In this document: positions 1 through 8,491 of the stretch, in pieces
Position numbering within the stretch: position 1 is the stretch's first letter
How the letters are laid out: each line of letters begins with the position of its first letter
Assembly (NCBI GenBank): GCA_046081905.1
Contig: JBJTWS010000013.1
Span: forward strand, 1-16,166
Origin: CBW1002 sp046081905
GTDB lineage: Bacteria; Cyanobacteriota; Cyanobacteriia; PCC-6307; Cyanobiaceae
Direction of reading: 5' to 3'
DNA: 16,166 bases
Made by a program: the position numbers and the translations under genes
Notes under the pieces: generated by a model
Told to the model about the DNA's origin: nothing
Database searches by the model: none
Seen by the model: only the letters and a program-made list of their open reading frames with translations

Positions 1-1621
<1,621 letters not shown>

Positions 1622-1646
1622 GGGAGGGCCGACTGTATGGACAGGC

Positions 1647-1652
1647 ACCCTA
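1647..1652 (-). promoter_or_regulatory. Candidate -10 element for secA
   Basis: The reverse strand reads TAGGGT about 25 bases before the secA start codon. It fits the loose TANNNT pattern common in cyanobacterial -10 boxes. No convincing -35 element lies at 16-19 bases, so this is only a suggestion. Confidence 0.22.
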
Positions 1653-1794
1653 TCACCGCCGTTTCGCCGGCGAGAGCGGCAAAAGCCTTTCGGCGCAAGG
1701 GATCTGACTCCCGCCGGCAACCAGCTGGCCACCCGCGCGGACGCCGCCGACCGGCCGCCGGCGAGGATTTGCGCCAACGCCCCACCGCCTGCCG

Positions 1795-2283
1795 TTGCGC
1801 ACCGCCGCTTCGTCCACCCGCCCGGCCGCGGGCCTGCGCCTGATCCACCACGGCCCGCTGGCCCTGCGGCTGCGCTGGCGGCTGGAGGCGCTGCGGATTC
1901 TGTTTGAAACCCACAGCTTCTGGGCCCGCGGCCGCAGCCGCGCCCAGCTGCGGCGGATGCTCTCCGGCAGCCAGGCCGTGGTGAGCGCCTGGCAGAACGG
2001 GGAGCTAATCGGCTTCGGGCGGGCCACCAGCGACGGGGCCTTCCGGGCGGTGCTCTGGGACGTGGTGGTGGCGGAGGAGCACCAGGGCCGGGGGCTGGGG
2101 CGCCGGATCGTGGAGGAGCTGCTGCACTGCCCGGCGGTGCGGCAGGTGGAGCGCGTCTATCTGATGAAGACCAACAGCGCCGGCTTCTACCGCCGCCTCG
2201 GCTTCGACACCAGCCACAGCCAGCACCTGCTGGTGTGGCGCCGGAGAAGGCAGGAGGAACACGAGCTTCAGGAAAGCCCTTAG
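1795..2283 (+). CDS. GNAT-family N-acetyltransferase
   Basis: This 162-residue protein looks like a single-domain GNAT enzyme, which transfers an acetyl group from acetyl-CoA to an amine; the substrate cannot be told. The acetyl-CoA pyrophosphate-binding motif A is clear: VVVAEEHQGRGLGRR at about residues 90-104, matching Q/R-x-x-G-x-G. The typical C-terminal motif NSAGFYRRLGF is at 127-137. The core probably starts near residue 14 (LRLIHHGPLALRLR). The start given is a TTG at 1795. No ATG precedes the conserved region and no strong ribosome site is visible, so the start is uncertain by some codons. The gene is divergent from secA and its stop lies 14 bases before the tRNA-Gly gene on the other strand. 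Family assignment is good; function is open. Confidence 0.85.
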   Translation: MRTAASSTRPAAGLRLIHHGPLALRLRWRLEALRILFETHSFWARGRSRAQLRRMLSGSQAVVSAWQNGELIGFGRATSDGAFRAVLWDVVVAEEHQGRGLGRRIVEELLHCPAVRQVERVYLMKTNSAGFYRRLGFDTSHSQHLLVWRRRRQEEHELQESP

Positions 2284-2297
2284 TTCGGGAAATGGAA

Positions 2298-2368
2298 GCG
2301 GATGAAGAGATTCGAACTCTCGACCCTCTCCTTGGCAAGGAGATGCTCTACCACTGAGCTACATCCGC
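2298..2368 (-). tRNA. trnG: tRNA-Gly(GCC)
   Basis: The reverse strand folds into a full 71-nt cloverleaf. The acceptor GCGGATG pairs with CATCCGC, the D arm is GCTC/GAGC, and the anticodon stem TCTCC/GGAGA encloses the loop TTGCCAA. The T arm is GAGAG, TTCGAAT, CTCTT with one G-T pair. The anticodon GCC reads glycine codons GGC and GGT. CCA is not encoded; the next bases on that strand are ATT. Confidence 0.97.
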
Positions 2369-2495
2369 GTGGCTGGGCTGAAGCCGGAAGCCGCTGCGCC
2401 GGCAGCGTCGCCGACCCAGTGAGCATGCACCACGGCCGGGCCCTTGGTCAATCCGCAGGCCGGGCCCGCCGCCTGGGCCCGCGGGAGCCCGCCCC

Positions 2496-2501
2496 TAGGG
2501 T
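2496..2501 (+). promoter_or_regulatory. Candidate -10 element for the type I secretion operon
   Basis: TAGGGT lies about 30 bases before the GTG start of the parvulin gene, in the 163-bp gap between the tRNA and the operon. It is the same hexamer seen before secA. There is no clear -35 box in this very GC-rich sequence. Confidence 0.22.
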
Positions 2502-2531
2502 GGCGCCGTTCCCCTTGGCGGCCAAGATTCG

Positions 2532-3254
2532 GTGAACCCGGAGGTGCTGGCGCTGCTGCAGCGGCACAACCTGCTGCGCTCCTTGGTGCAGCGCCAGGTG
2601 GTGGAGGAAGCGGTGGAGGGTCTGGAGCTCAGGCCGGAGGAGCGGCAGCAGTCCCTTCAGAACTTTCTCCAGCAGAACGGCCTGCGGGATGAGGCCTCCG
2701 TGGGCGAATACCTGCGGGTGCAGGGCCTGCGCTTCGAGCACCTGCAGCGGCTGGCGGAACTGCCGCTGCGGCTGCGCCGCACCAGCCAGGAGCGCTTCGG
2801 GGCGAAGGCCGAAGCGCACTTTCTCACCCGCAAGAATCAGCTTGACCGGGTGGTGTACAGCCTGCTGCGGGTGCGGGACGGCTTCCTGGCCCGGGAGCTC
2901 TACCTGCGCATCGCCGCCGGCGAGGCCAACTTCGCCGACCTGGCGGCCCAGTACGCCGAGGGGCCGGAAAAGGCCACCAAGGGGGTGGTGGGCCCCGTAC
3001 CCCTCACCCAGGCCCATCGGGAGCTGGCCGAGCGACTCCGCACGAGCCGGCCCGGTCTGCTGATGGAGCCCTTCGCCATTCAGGAGTGGTGGCTGGTGGT
3101 GCGGCTGGAGAGCTACACCCCCGCCAGCTTCGATGAAGCCACGGCCCTGCAGATGACCGCCGAGCTGATGGACCAGTGGGTGCAGGAGGAAACCACCCGT
3201 AAGATCGAAGCACTTTGCGTTCAGGGCGAGGACGTCCGATCGGCCCATCCATGA
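2532..3254 (+). CDS. Parvulin-type (PpiC/SurA-like) peptidyl-prolyl isomerase of a type I secretion operon
   Basis: This 240-residue protein resembles parvulin-type prolyl isomerases, which speed cis-trans isomerisation of X-Pro bonds. Residues 1-90 are helical and SurA-like, with repeated Q/R/L runs. The parvulin-like core spans about 97-195, with LYLRIAAGEANFADLAAQYA, then KGVVGPVPL, then EWWLVVRLESY, the usual order of the fold. No signal peptide or membrane segment is present, so the protein should be cytoplasmic, unlike periplasmic SurA or PpiD. The GTG at 2532 is the likely start; a second GTG at 2544 is possible. The stop overlaps the ATG of the ABC exporter (ATGA at 3251-3254), so the two are probably translationally coupled. 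A chaperone role for the exported protein, before or during entry into the exporter, is inferred from context. Some catalytic residues look divergent, so activity is unproven. Confidence 0.8.
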   Translation: MNPEVLALLQRHNLLRSLVQRQVVEEAVEGLELRPEERQQSLQNFLQQNGLRDEASVGEYLRVQGLRFEHLQRLAELPLRLRRTSQERFGAKAEAHFLTRKNQLDRVVYSLLRVRDGFLARELYLRIAAGEANFADLAAQYAEGPEKATKGVVGPVPLTQAHRELAERLRTSRPGLLMEPFAIQEWWLVVRLESYTPASFDEATALQMTAELMDQWVQEETTRKIEALCVQGEDVRSAHP

Positions 3255-6214
3255 CCCAAGCGCCGATCGCTCCCGTTCTGTCCCATCCCGCCTTCAGCTC
3301 CCTGGGAGAAGCCTCGCGCCAGCGGCTAGAGCGGGAGCTGAAGGTGCTTCGCTTCCGGCCGGGCCAGGGCCTGGTGGATGCCCAGGTGCTGCCGGCCCAC
3401 GTGCACCTGATCCTGCAGGGAGAATGCCGCCTGCTGGGCAGGGAGCGCGGCCGGCTCGACACCCTGGTGAAGCTGGGTCCCGGCAACCTGGTGGGCCTGG
3501 CCTCGCTGCTGCGGGCCGCGCCCTGTGAGGAGATCACCGCCGCGGGCGAGGTGATCACCGCCTGCCTGCCCGATGAACTGGTGGTGGAGCTGTACCGCCA
3601 GGAGGAGGGGTTCCGGCGCTGGTGCCAGGGGAACCTGTGGCCCGCCGAGGTGGCTGCCCTGCTGCTGGAACTGCAGAACCAGCTGCCCCGCAGCGATCGA
3701 TCCCTGCTGCGGCTGCTGGGCACCGCCGTGCAGCAGGCCCAGCTGGTGGATCCCGCCCTCCTGCCCCTGGCCGAGGAGCCGGCCACAGCTGGCCGGCGGC
3801 TGCTGATCGCCAGTGCCAACTGTCCGGAGACCCCTCTGGGCAGCCCCTGGAGCCTGGATCGGGCCGCACCGAAGGCCCAGCCTCCGTTCCCGCCGCGGCT
3901 GATCAGCCTGCCGGAGGCACTGCTGGAGCAGCTAGCCGGAGCCAGCCCCACGGAAGACGGGGCCAGGGCTCAGCCATCGAATGGTGCCGGCGCGAGCGCC
4001 CTGGCCATCCGCGAAGCACCGCCCCTGCCGGCCGTGAGTCACCTGGAGCTGGGCCGGTGCGATGCCCTCGAGGGATTCCAGATGGTGCGGGGCCAGGGTC
4101 CGGTGGATTCCACCCTGGCCTGCTTCCAGATGCTGGCCCGCCAGCTGAAGCTGCCCTTCCGGCGCGACTCGATCGAGAAGGTGCTGCGCGACAGCCTCCG
4201 CCGCGGCCAGCCCCCCAACCTGCAGCTCTGCGGCCAGCTGGCAGCCAGCCTCGGCCTGCACGTGATCGCCGCCCGGGTCCCTGCCGTGATGGGCACGCGC
4301 CTGCAGGTGCCCTCTCTCCTCCCCTGGGAGGGGGGCTTCGCGGTGGCGATCGCCAGCAACGGCCGCGGCCTCACCCTCGCCTCCCCTGAACACGGCCGGG
4401 TGCAGCTGAGCCCCGACCAGCTCGAGGAGCTCTTCCCGGAGGGGATCGAGCTGCTGGTGATGGAGCGCTCCACGATCACACCGGAGCAGAAGTTCGGACC
4501 GGAATGGTTCTGGCCGGCCCTGAAGCGCTACCGGGGCGTGCTGCTGCAGGTGCTGCTCGCCTCCTTCGTGGTGCAGCTGTTCACCCTGGCGAACCCGCTG
4601 CTGATCCAGGTGATCATCGACAAGGTGATCAGCCAGCGCAGCCTCGACACGCTGCAGGTGCTCGGCATCGCCCTTGTGGTGGTGACCCTGCTGGAGGGGG
4701 TGCTGGGCAGCCTGCGCACCTTCCTGTTCACCGAAACCACCAACCGCATCGACCAGCGCCTCGGCGCCGAGGTGATCGATCACCTGCTGCGGCTGCCGCT
4801 GCGCTATTTCGACCAGCGCCCGGTGGGCGAACTCGGCTCGCGCCTGGCGGAGCTCGAGAAGATCCGCGGCTTCCTCACCGGCCAGGCGCTCACCACGATC
4901 CTCGATGCGGCCTTCTCGCTGATCTACATCGCCGTGATGGCGATCTACAGCTGGCTGCTCACGCTGGTGGCGCTGGTGGTGCTGCCGATCCAGATCGGCC
5001 TTACCCTGCTGGGGGCACCTCTGTTCCGCCGCCAGTTCCGCCAGGCCGCCGAGGAGAACGCCCGCACCCAGAGCCACCTCGTGGAGGTGCTCACCGGCAT
5101 CCAGACGGTGAAGGCCCAGAACGTGGAGATGATCAGCCGCTGGAAGTGGCAGGAGCGCTACGGCCAGTACATCGCCCGCACCTTCGAGAAAACGATCACC
5201 GGCACGGCCCTCAACGAAACCGGCCAGGTGCTGCAGAAGCTCTCGCAGCTGATGGTGCTCTGGGTGGGGGCGGCCCTGGTACTGCAGGGAGAACTCACCC
5301 TCGGCCAGCTGATCGCCTTCCGGATCATCAGCAGCTATGTGACCCAGCCGTTGCTGCGGCTCTCGAACATCTGGCAGAACATCCAGGAACTGCGGGTGAG
5401 CTTCGAGAGGCTCGCCGATGTGATCGACACGCCCCAGGAATCGGATGAGGCCGACCAGGCCAAGATCCCGCTGCCGCCGATCCACGGCGATGTGACCTTC
5501 GAGGATGTGACCTACACCTTCCCGGGCAGCCCGGCACCGGTGCTGCGCCACATTGATCTCCAGATCCCCCAGGGCACCTTCGTGGGGATCGTGGGCCAGA
5601 GCGGCAGCGGCAAGAGCACCCTGATGAAGCTGCTGCCGCGGCTCTACCGGCCCGACAGCGGCCGGGTGCTGATCGACCAGTACGACATCGACAAGGTGGA
5701 GCTCTATTCCCTCCGCCGCCAGATCGGCATCGTGCCCCAGGATCCACTCCTGTTTTCGGGCACGGTGGCCGAGAACATCGCCCTCACCCAGCCGGATGCG
5801 GATGCCGAGCAGATCGTGCAGGCCGCCCGCATCGCCTGCGCCCACGACTTCGTGATGGAACTCGGCAGCGGCTACAGCACCCCGGTGGGCGAGCGGGGCG
5901 GCGCCCTCAGCGGCGGCCAGCGCCAGCGGATCGCCATCGCCCGCACCCTGCTAAGCAACCCGAAGCTGCTGGTGATGGACGAGGCCACCAGCGCGCTCGA
6001 CTATGAAACCGAGCGCCGTGTCTGCGGGAACCTGATCGACACCCTCCACGACCGCACGGTGTTCTTCATCACCCACCGCCTCTCCACCATCCGCCGGGCC
6101 CACCGCATCGTGATGCTGCACCAGGGCGCCGTGGTGGAGACCGGAACCCACGACGAACTGATGGCCCTGCGCGGCCGCTACTACGCCCTCTACTGCCAGC
6201 AGGAGGCCGGCTGA
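3251..6214 (+). CDS. HlyB-type type I secretion ABC exporter with cNMP-binding-like and degenerate C39 domains
   Basis: This 987-residue half-transporter should pump a protein substrate from the cytoplasm to the outside together with the HlyD partner and an outer-membrane channel. Residues about 10-130 resemble a cyclic-nucleotide-binding (CAP_ED) fold: HLILQGECRLLG, then LVKLGPGNLVGLASLL. About 270-410 is a C39-peptidase-like domain. Where the active cysteine should be there is Ser287 (VDSTLACFQMLA), and the catalytic histidine region reads GGFAVAIAS, so it cannot cleave leaders; E. coli HlyB has a similarly inactive domain. The membrane domain covers about 423-705. The ATPase domain follows, with Walker A GQSGSGKST (782-790), signature LSGGQRQR (886-893), Walker B LLVMDEATS (D910, E911) and H942. 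The ATG at 3251 overlaps the upstream stop and is preferred to an in-frame upstream start at 3215, which lies inside the parvulin gene. The stop overlaps the next start (TGATG). Confidence 0.93.
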   Translation: MTQAPIAPVLSHPAFSSLGEASRQRLERELKVLRFRPGQGLVDAQVLPAHVHLILQGECRLLGRERGRLDTLVKLGPGNLVGLASLLRAAPCEEITAAGEVITACLPDELVVELYRQEEGFRRWCQGNLWPAEVAALLLELQNQLPRSDRSLLRLLGTAVQQAQLVDPALLPLAEEPATAGRRLLIASANCPETPLGSPWSLDRAAPKAQPPFPPRLISLPEALLEQLAGASPTEDGARAQPSNGAGASALAIREAPPLPAVSHLELGRCDALEGFQMVRGQGPVDSTLACFQMLARQLKLPFRRDSIEKVLRDSLRRGQPPNLQLCGQLAASLGLHVIAARVPAVMGTRLQVPSLLPWEGGFAVAIASNGRGLTLASPEHGRVQLSPDQLEELFPEGIELLVMERSTITPEQKFGPEWFWPALKRYRGVLLQVLLASFVVQLFTLANPLLIQVIIDKVISQRSLDTLQVLGIALVVVTLLEGVLGSLRTFLFTETTNRIDQRLGAEVIDHLLRLPLRYFDQRPVGELGSRLAELEKIRGFLTGQALTTILDAAFSLIYIAVMAIYSWLLTLVALVVLPIQIGLTLLGAPLFRRQFRQAAEENARTQSHLVEVLTGIQTVKAQNVEMISRWKWQERYGQYIARTFEKTITGTALNETGQVLQKLSQLMVLWVGAALVLQGELTLGQLIAFRIISSYVTQPLLRLSNIWQNIQELRVSFERLADVIDTPQESDEADQAKIPLPPIHGDVTFEDVTYTFPGSPAPVLRHIDLQIPQGTFVGIVGQSGSGKSTLMKLLPRLYRPDSGRVLIDQYDIDKVELYSLRRQIGIVPQDPLLFSGTVAENIALTQPDADAEQIVQAARIACAHDFVMELGSGYSTPVGERGGALSGGQRQRIAIARTLLSNPKLLVMDEATSALDYETERRVCGNLIDTLHDRTVFFITHRLSTIRRAHRIVMLHQGAVVETGTHDELMALRGRYYALYCQQEAG
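6201..6206 (+). promoter_or_regulatory. Ribosome binding site of the HlyD-type gene
   Basis: AGGAGG lies inside the last codons of the ABC exporter gene, 7 bases before the ATG at 6214. It is the strongest Shine-Dalgarno in the operon and supports that start and balanced expression of the two partners. Confidence 0.7.
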
Positions 6215-7407
6215 TGAATTGGCTGCGACAGGCCCAGACCGCGCTCGAGCAGAGCGTGGCCACCCCCAGCCACGATGAAACGGTTCTGGAGCAGAGCCGC
6301 CACTGGATGCGGCTCACGATCTGGAGCCTGATGGGCACCGCCGCCTTCGGCATCGGCTGGCTGGCCCTGGCCCAGACCGAGGAGATCGTGGTTGCAGGGG
6401 GCAAGCTCGAGCCGATCGGATCGGTGAAGGAGATCCAGATGCCGGTGGGGGGCATCGCCTCCAAGATCCTGGTGAAGGACGGCGACCAGGTGAAGGCCGG
6501 CCAGGTGTTGATGCAGCTGGACACCGAAACCAGCGAGCAGAACCAGCGCTCCCTGCAGCAGGCCCTGGCCCAGAAGCGCGATCAGCTGCGGCGCAAGGAG
6601 GAGCAGCTGGTGCTCAAGGACAAGGAGCTGGCCCGCTACCTGGAGATGAACGGGGAGGAGATCACCATGCTCGAGCAGAATCTGGCGCTCGACCAGGAGA
6701 TCCTCAGCCGCTTCGAGCGCCTCGCCAAGGAGGGCGCCTCTGCCGAACTTCAGTACCTACAGCAACGCAACAAGGTGCAGGAAACCCAGGGCCGCCTCAT
6801 GCAGACCCGGGTGGACCGGCTGCGGCAGAAGGCGATCCTGGAGCAGGGCATGGAGCAGCTGCAGGGCGAGATCTCCGGCATCCGCGCAGAAATGGCTGAC
6901 ATTCAGGGCCGCCTCACCGAGGCCGGCGTGACCCTCCGCTATCAGGAGCTGCGCTCTCCGGTGAACGGCGTGGTGTTTGATCTCAAGCCTACCAGCGTAG
7001 GCTTCGCGGCCCAAAGTGCCGCCACCGTGATGAAGATCGTGCCGTTCGACAAGCTCCAGGCCAATGTGGAAATCGACACGAAGGACATCGGCTTCGTGCG
7101 CACCGGCATGCCGGCCGACCTGAGCATCGACTCCTTCCCCGCCACCGATTTCGGCGTTCTGGAGGGCACCGTGAAACAGGTGGGCTCGGACGCCTTGGCC
7201 CCGGATCCCCAGAAGCAGCGGGAGCACTACCGCTTCCCAGCCACGATCCAGCTGGCCAGCCAGCAGCTGAAGCTCAAGAGTGGGCGAAGGCTGCCCCTTC
7301 AGGTGGGTATGAGCCTCACGGCCCACATTAAATTGCGGAAAGTCACTTACCTGCAGCTTCTGCTCAGCGACTTCAAGGACAAGGCCGACTCCTTGCGACG
7401 GATATGA
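6214..7407 (+). CDS. HlyD-type membrane-fusion (periplasmic adaptor) protein of a type I secretion system
   Basis: This 397-residue adaptor bridges the inner-membrane ABC exporter and an outer-membrane TolC-type channel. A short cytoplasmic N-terminus precedes one membrane segment at about residues 33-53 (TIWSLMGTAAFGIGWLALA). The first half of the lipoyl-like domain is at about 57-103 (VGGIASKILVKDGDQVKAGQ). A long Q/E/R-rich coiled-coil hairpin runs from about 108 to 245. The second half-motif RSPVNGVV follows, then the beta-barrel region. The C-terminus (AHIKLRKVTYLQLLLSDF) is that of complete HlyD proteins. The start overlaps the exporter stop by one base and has a strong ribosome site. 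It is the last gene of the operon and of the high-GC block; base composition falls sharply after about 7320. No TolC homologue or secreted substrate is in the window. Confidence 0.93.
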   Translation: MNWLRQAQTALEQSVATPSHDETVLEQSRHWMRLTIWSLMGTAAFGIGWLALAQTEEIVVAGGKLEPIGSVKEIQMPVGGIASKILVKDGDQVKAGQVLMQLDTETSEQNQRSLQQALAQKRDQLRRKEEQLVLKDKELARYLEMNGEEITMLEQNLALDQEILSRFERLAKEGASAELQYLQQRNKVQETQGRLMQTRVDRLRQKAILEQGMEQLQGEISGIRAEMADIQGRLTEAGVTLRYQELRSPVNGVVFDLKPTSVGFAAQSAATVMKIVPFDKLQANVEIDTKDIGFVRTGMPADLSIDSFPATDFGVLEGTVKQVGSDALAPDPQKQREHYRFPATIQLASQQLKLKSGRRLPLQVGMSLTAHIKLRKVTYLQLLLSDFKDKADSLRRI

Positions 7408-7617
7408 AAGAAGCGTTTCTTGATGACAAATGGCTCCGAGCATGCAGCAGCACTCCTACACATAGCCCAGGAGTAGTCGCAGAATCCGCACCAATAGACC
7501 GAGATCTTGTTCACCAAAAGACCCGGGCACTGCAGAATGGCGCTTACCCTTCAAAGACGGAAGCTCCATAATCCGCACATCACCCTCTCCCATCAGCTCT
7601 ATCCAGGACCAATAAGC
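7408..7617 (+). other. Intergenic boundary between secretion operon and glycan block
   Basis: The 210-bp gap holds no recognised gene. A weak hairpin, ACTCCT at 7452-7457 with AGGAGT at 7469-7474, lacks a T tract and is not a good terminator. An open frame from a TTG at 7507 runs in frame into the permease gene but looks like non-coding leader. G+C content falls across this stretch, so a promoter for the downstream block probably lies here, but none is clear enough to mark. Confidence 0.5.
7605..7608 (+). promoter_or_regulatory. Ribosome binding site deciding the permease start
   Basis: AGGA lies 9 bases before the ATG at 7618. It favours this start over the in-frame TTG at 7507 and ATG at 7537, which would add 37 or 27 residues not seen in the family. 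Confidence 0.5.
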
Positions 7618-8427
7618 ATGCTGCCCAGACTACACTTCGCAAGCGCCCTGATTCACGACCACAAGTTGATGCAAAAACTGGCGGGGCGCGAGGCGATGGG
7701 CCGCTACAAAGGCTCCGCCCTCGGACTGGCATGGACATTCATCCAGCCTCTGCTCATGCTAGTGGTCTACACCTTTGTCTTTTCACAAGTATTTAGGGCT
7801 CGCTGGGGTGGCGCCATTAGCACATCTCCCAAGGAGTACGCAATAATTCTGTTCGCGGGCCTGATCACGTTCAATGTCTTCAGCGAGATAGCGATCCGCG
7901 CACCGCTCCTTGTAGTCGAGAACCCTAACTACGTCAAAAAAGTAATATTCCCACTAGAAATATTGGTTCCATCGGTGCTTGCAGCGAGCCTATTCCATGC
8001 CGCATGCAGCTTATTGATCTTGATTGGAGCCATGTTGTTGCTTTCCCAGCCCCCCTCAGCAACAATACTTTTTCTCCCCATCGCATGGGCTCCTTTGATC
8101 CTGGGCTCCCTAGCCCTGGGATGGCTGCTTTCCGCCCTTGGCGTTTTCATTCGCGATATTAGTCAGCTAGTAGCAATAATGGTCCAAATGCTCATGTTCT
8201 TAAGTCCTATTTTCTATTCTCTGGACTCACTTCCGCCGGGCTGGCAGAGTTTCTTGACTCTCAACCCGTTGAGTCCCATTATCGAGGCGACAAGAGACGT
8301 ATTGCTGTTTAGCCGCCCTCCGTCGACTGGCTATGTTTTAGTCGCAATTCCATTGTCAGTCGTAGCGTGCGAATTGGCATTTCGTGTCTTTCAACGGGCT
8401 AAGCCAGCGTTCGCCGATGTACTATGA
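7618..8427 (+). CDS. wzm: ABC-2 type polysaccharide export permease (Wzm/TagG family)
   Basis: This 269-residue membrane protein is the channel half of an ABC transporter that moves undecaprenyl-linked polysaccharide across the inner membrane. The N-terminus contains the hallmark GREAMGRYKGSALGLAWTFI followed by QPLLMLVVYTFVFS, diagnostic for Wzm, TagG and KpsM-like permeases. About six hydrophobic segments follow, with the conserved LSPIFYSLDSLP and LNPLSPIIEATRDVLL near the C-terminus. The length fits the family (about 260-280). The ATPase partner is the next gene, 64 bp downstream. Its base composition is lower in G+C than the secretion genes just upstream, and codon use is less biased to G/C third positions, suggesting different ancestry. 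Whether the cargo is O-antigen, capsule or another glycan cannot be told. Confidence 0.93.
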   Translation: MLPRLHFASALIHDHKLMQKLAGREAMGRYKGSALGLAWTFIQPLLMLVVYTFVFSQVFRARWGGAISTSPKEYAIILFAGLITFNVFSEIAIRAPLLVVENPNYVKKVIFPLEILVPSVLAASLFHAACSLLILIGAMLLLSQPPSATILFLPIAWAPLILGSLALGWLLSALGVFIRDISQLVAIMVQMLMFLSPIFYSLDSLPPGWQSFLTLNPLSPIIEATRDVLLFSRPPSTGYVLVAIPLSVVACELAFRVFQRAKPAFADVL

Positions 8428-8491
8428 ATGCCAGCCCACAACAGCAGGTGAAAGTCTCAACTCCCCTAATTTAGCTGATTTTTAATTTCAG

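Noticed and set aside
2298..2368. tRNA-Gly as the attachment site of the glycan island
   Set aside because: The composition change begins 5 kb away, the genes between look native, no integrase is present, and no partial repeat of the tRNA end was seen near the island edges.
2448..3248. A 266-codon open frame on the minus strand
   Set aside because: It is a shadow of the parvulin gene, which is supported by its fold motifs and its ATGA overlap with the exporter.
3932..5845. A 637-codon open frame on the minus strand
   Set aside because: It is antisense to the ABC exporter, is rich in H, Q, E and A, and has no recognisable domain; the opposite strand carries all ATPase motifs.
7452..7474. Hairpin after the HlyD gene as a rho-independent terminator
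   Set aside because: The stem is only 6 bp with an 11-base loop and no T tract follows.
7507..7617. N-terminal extension of the permease from the TTG at 7507
   Set aside because: The added 37 residues are unlike Wzm proteins, and a ribosome site with an ATG at 7618 gives the normal length.
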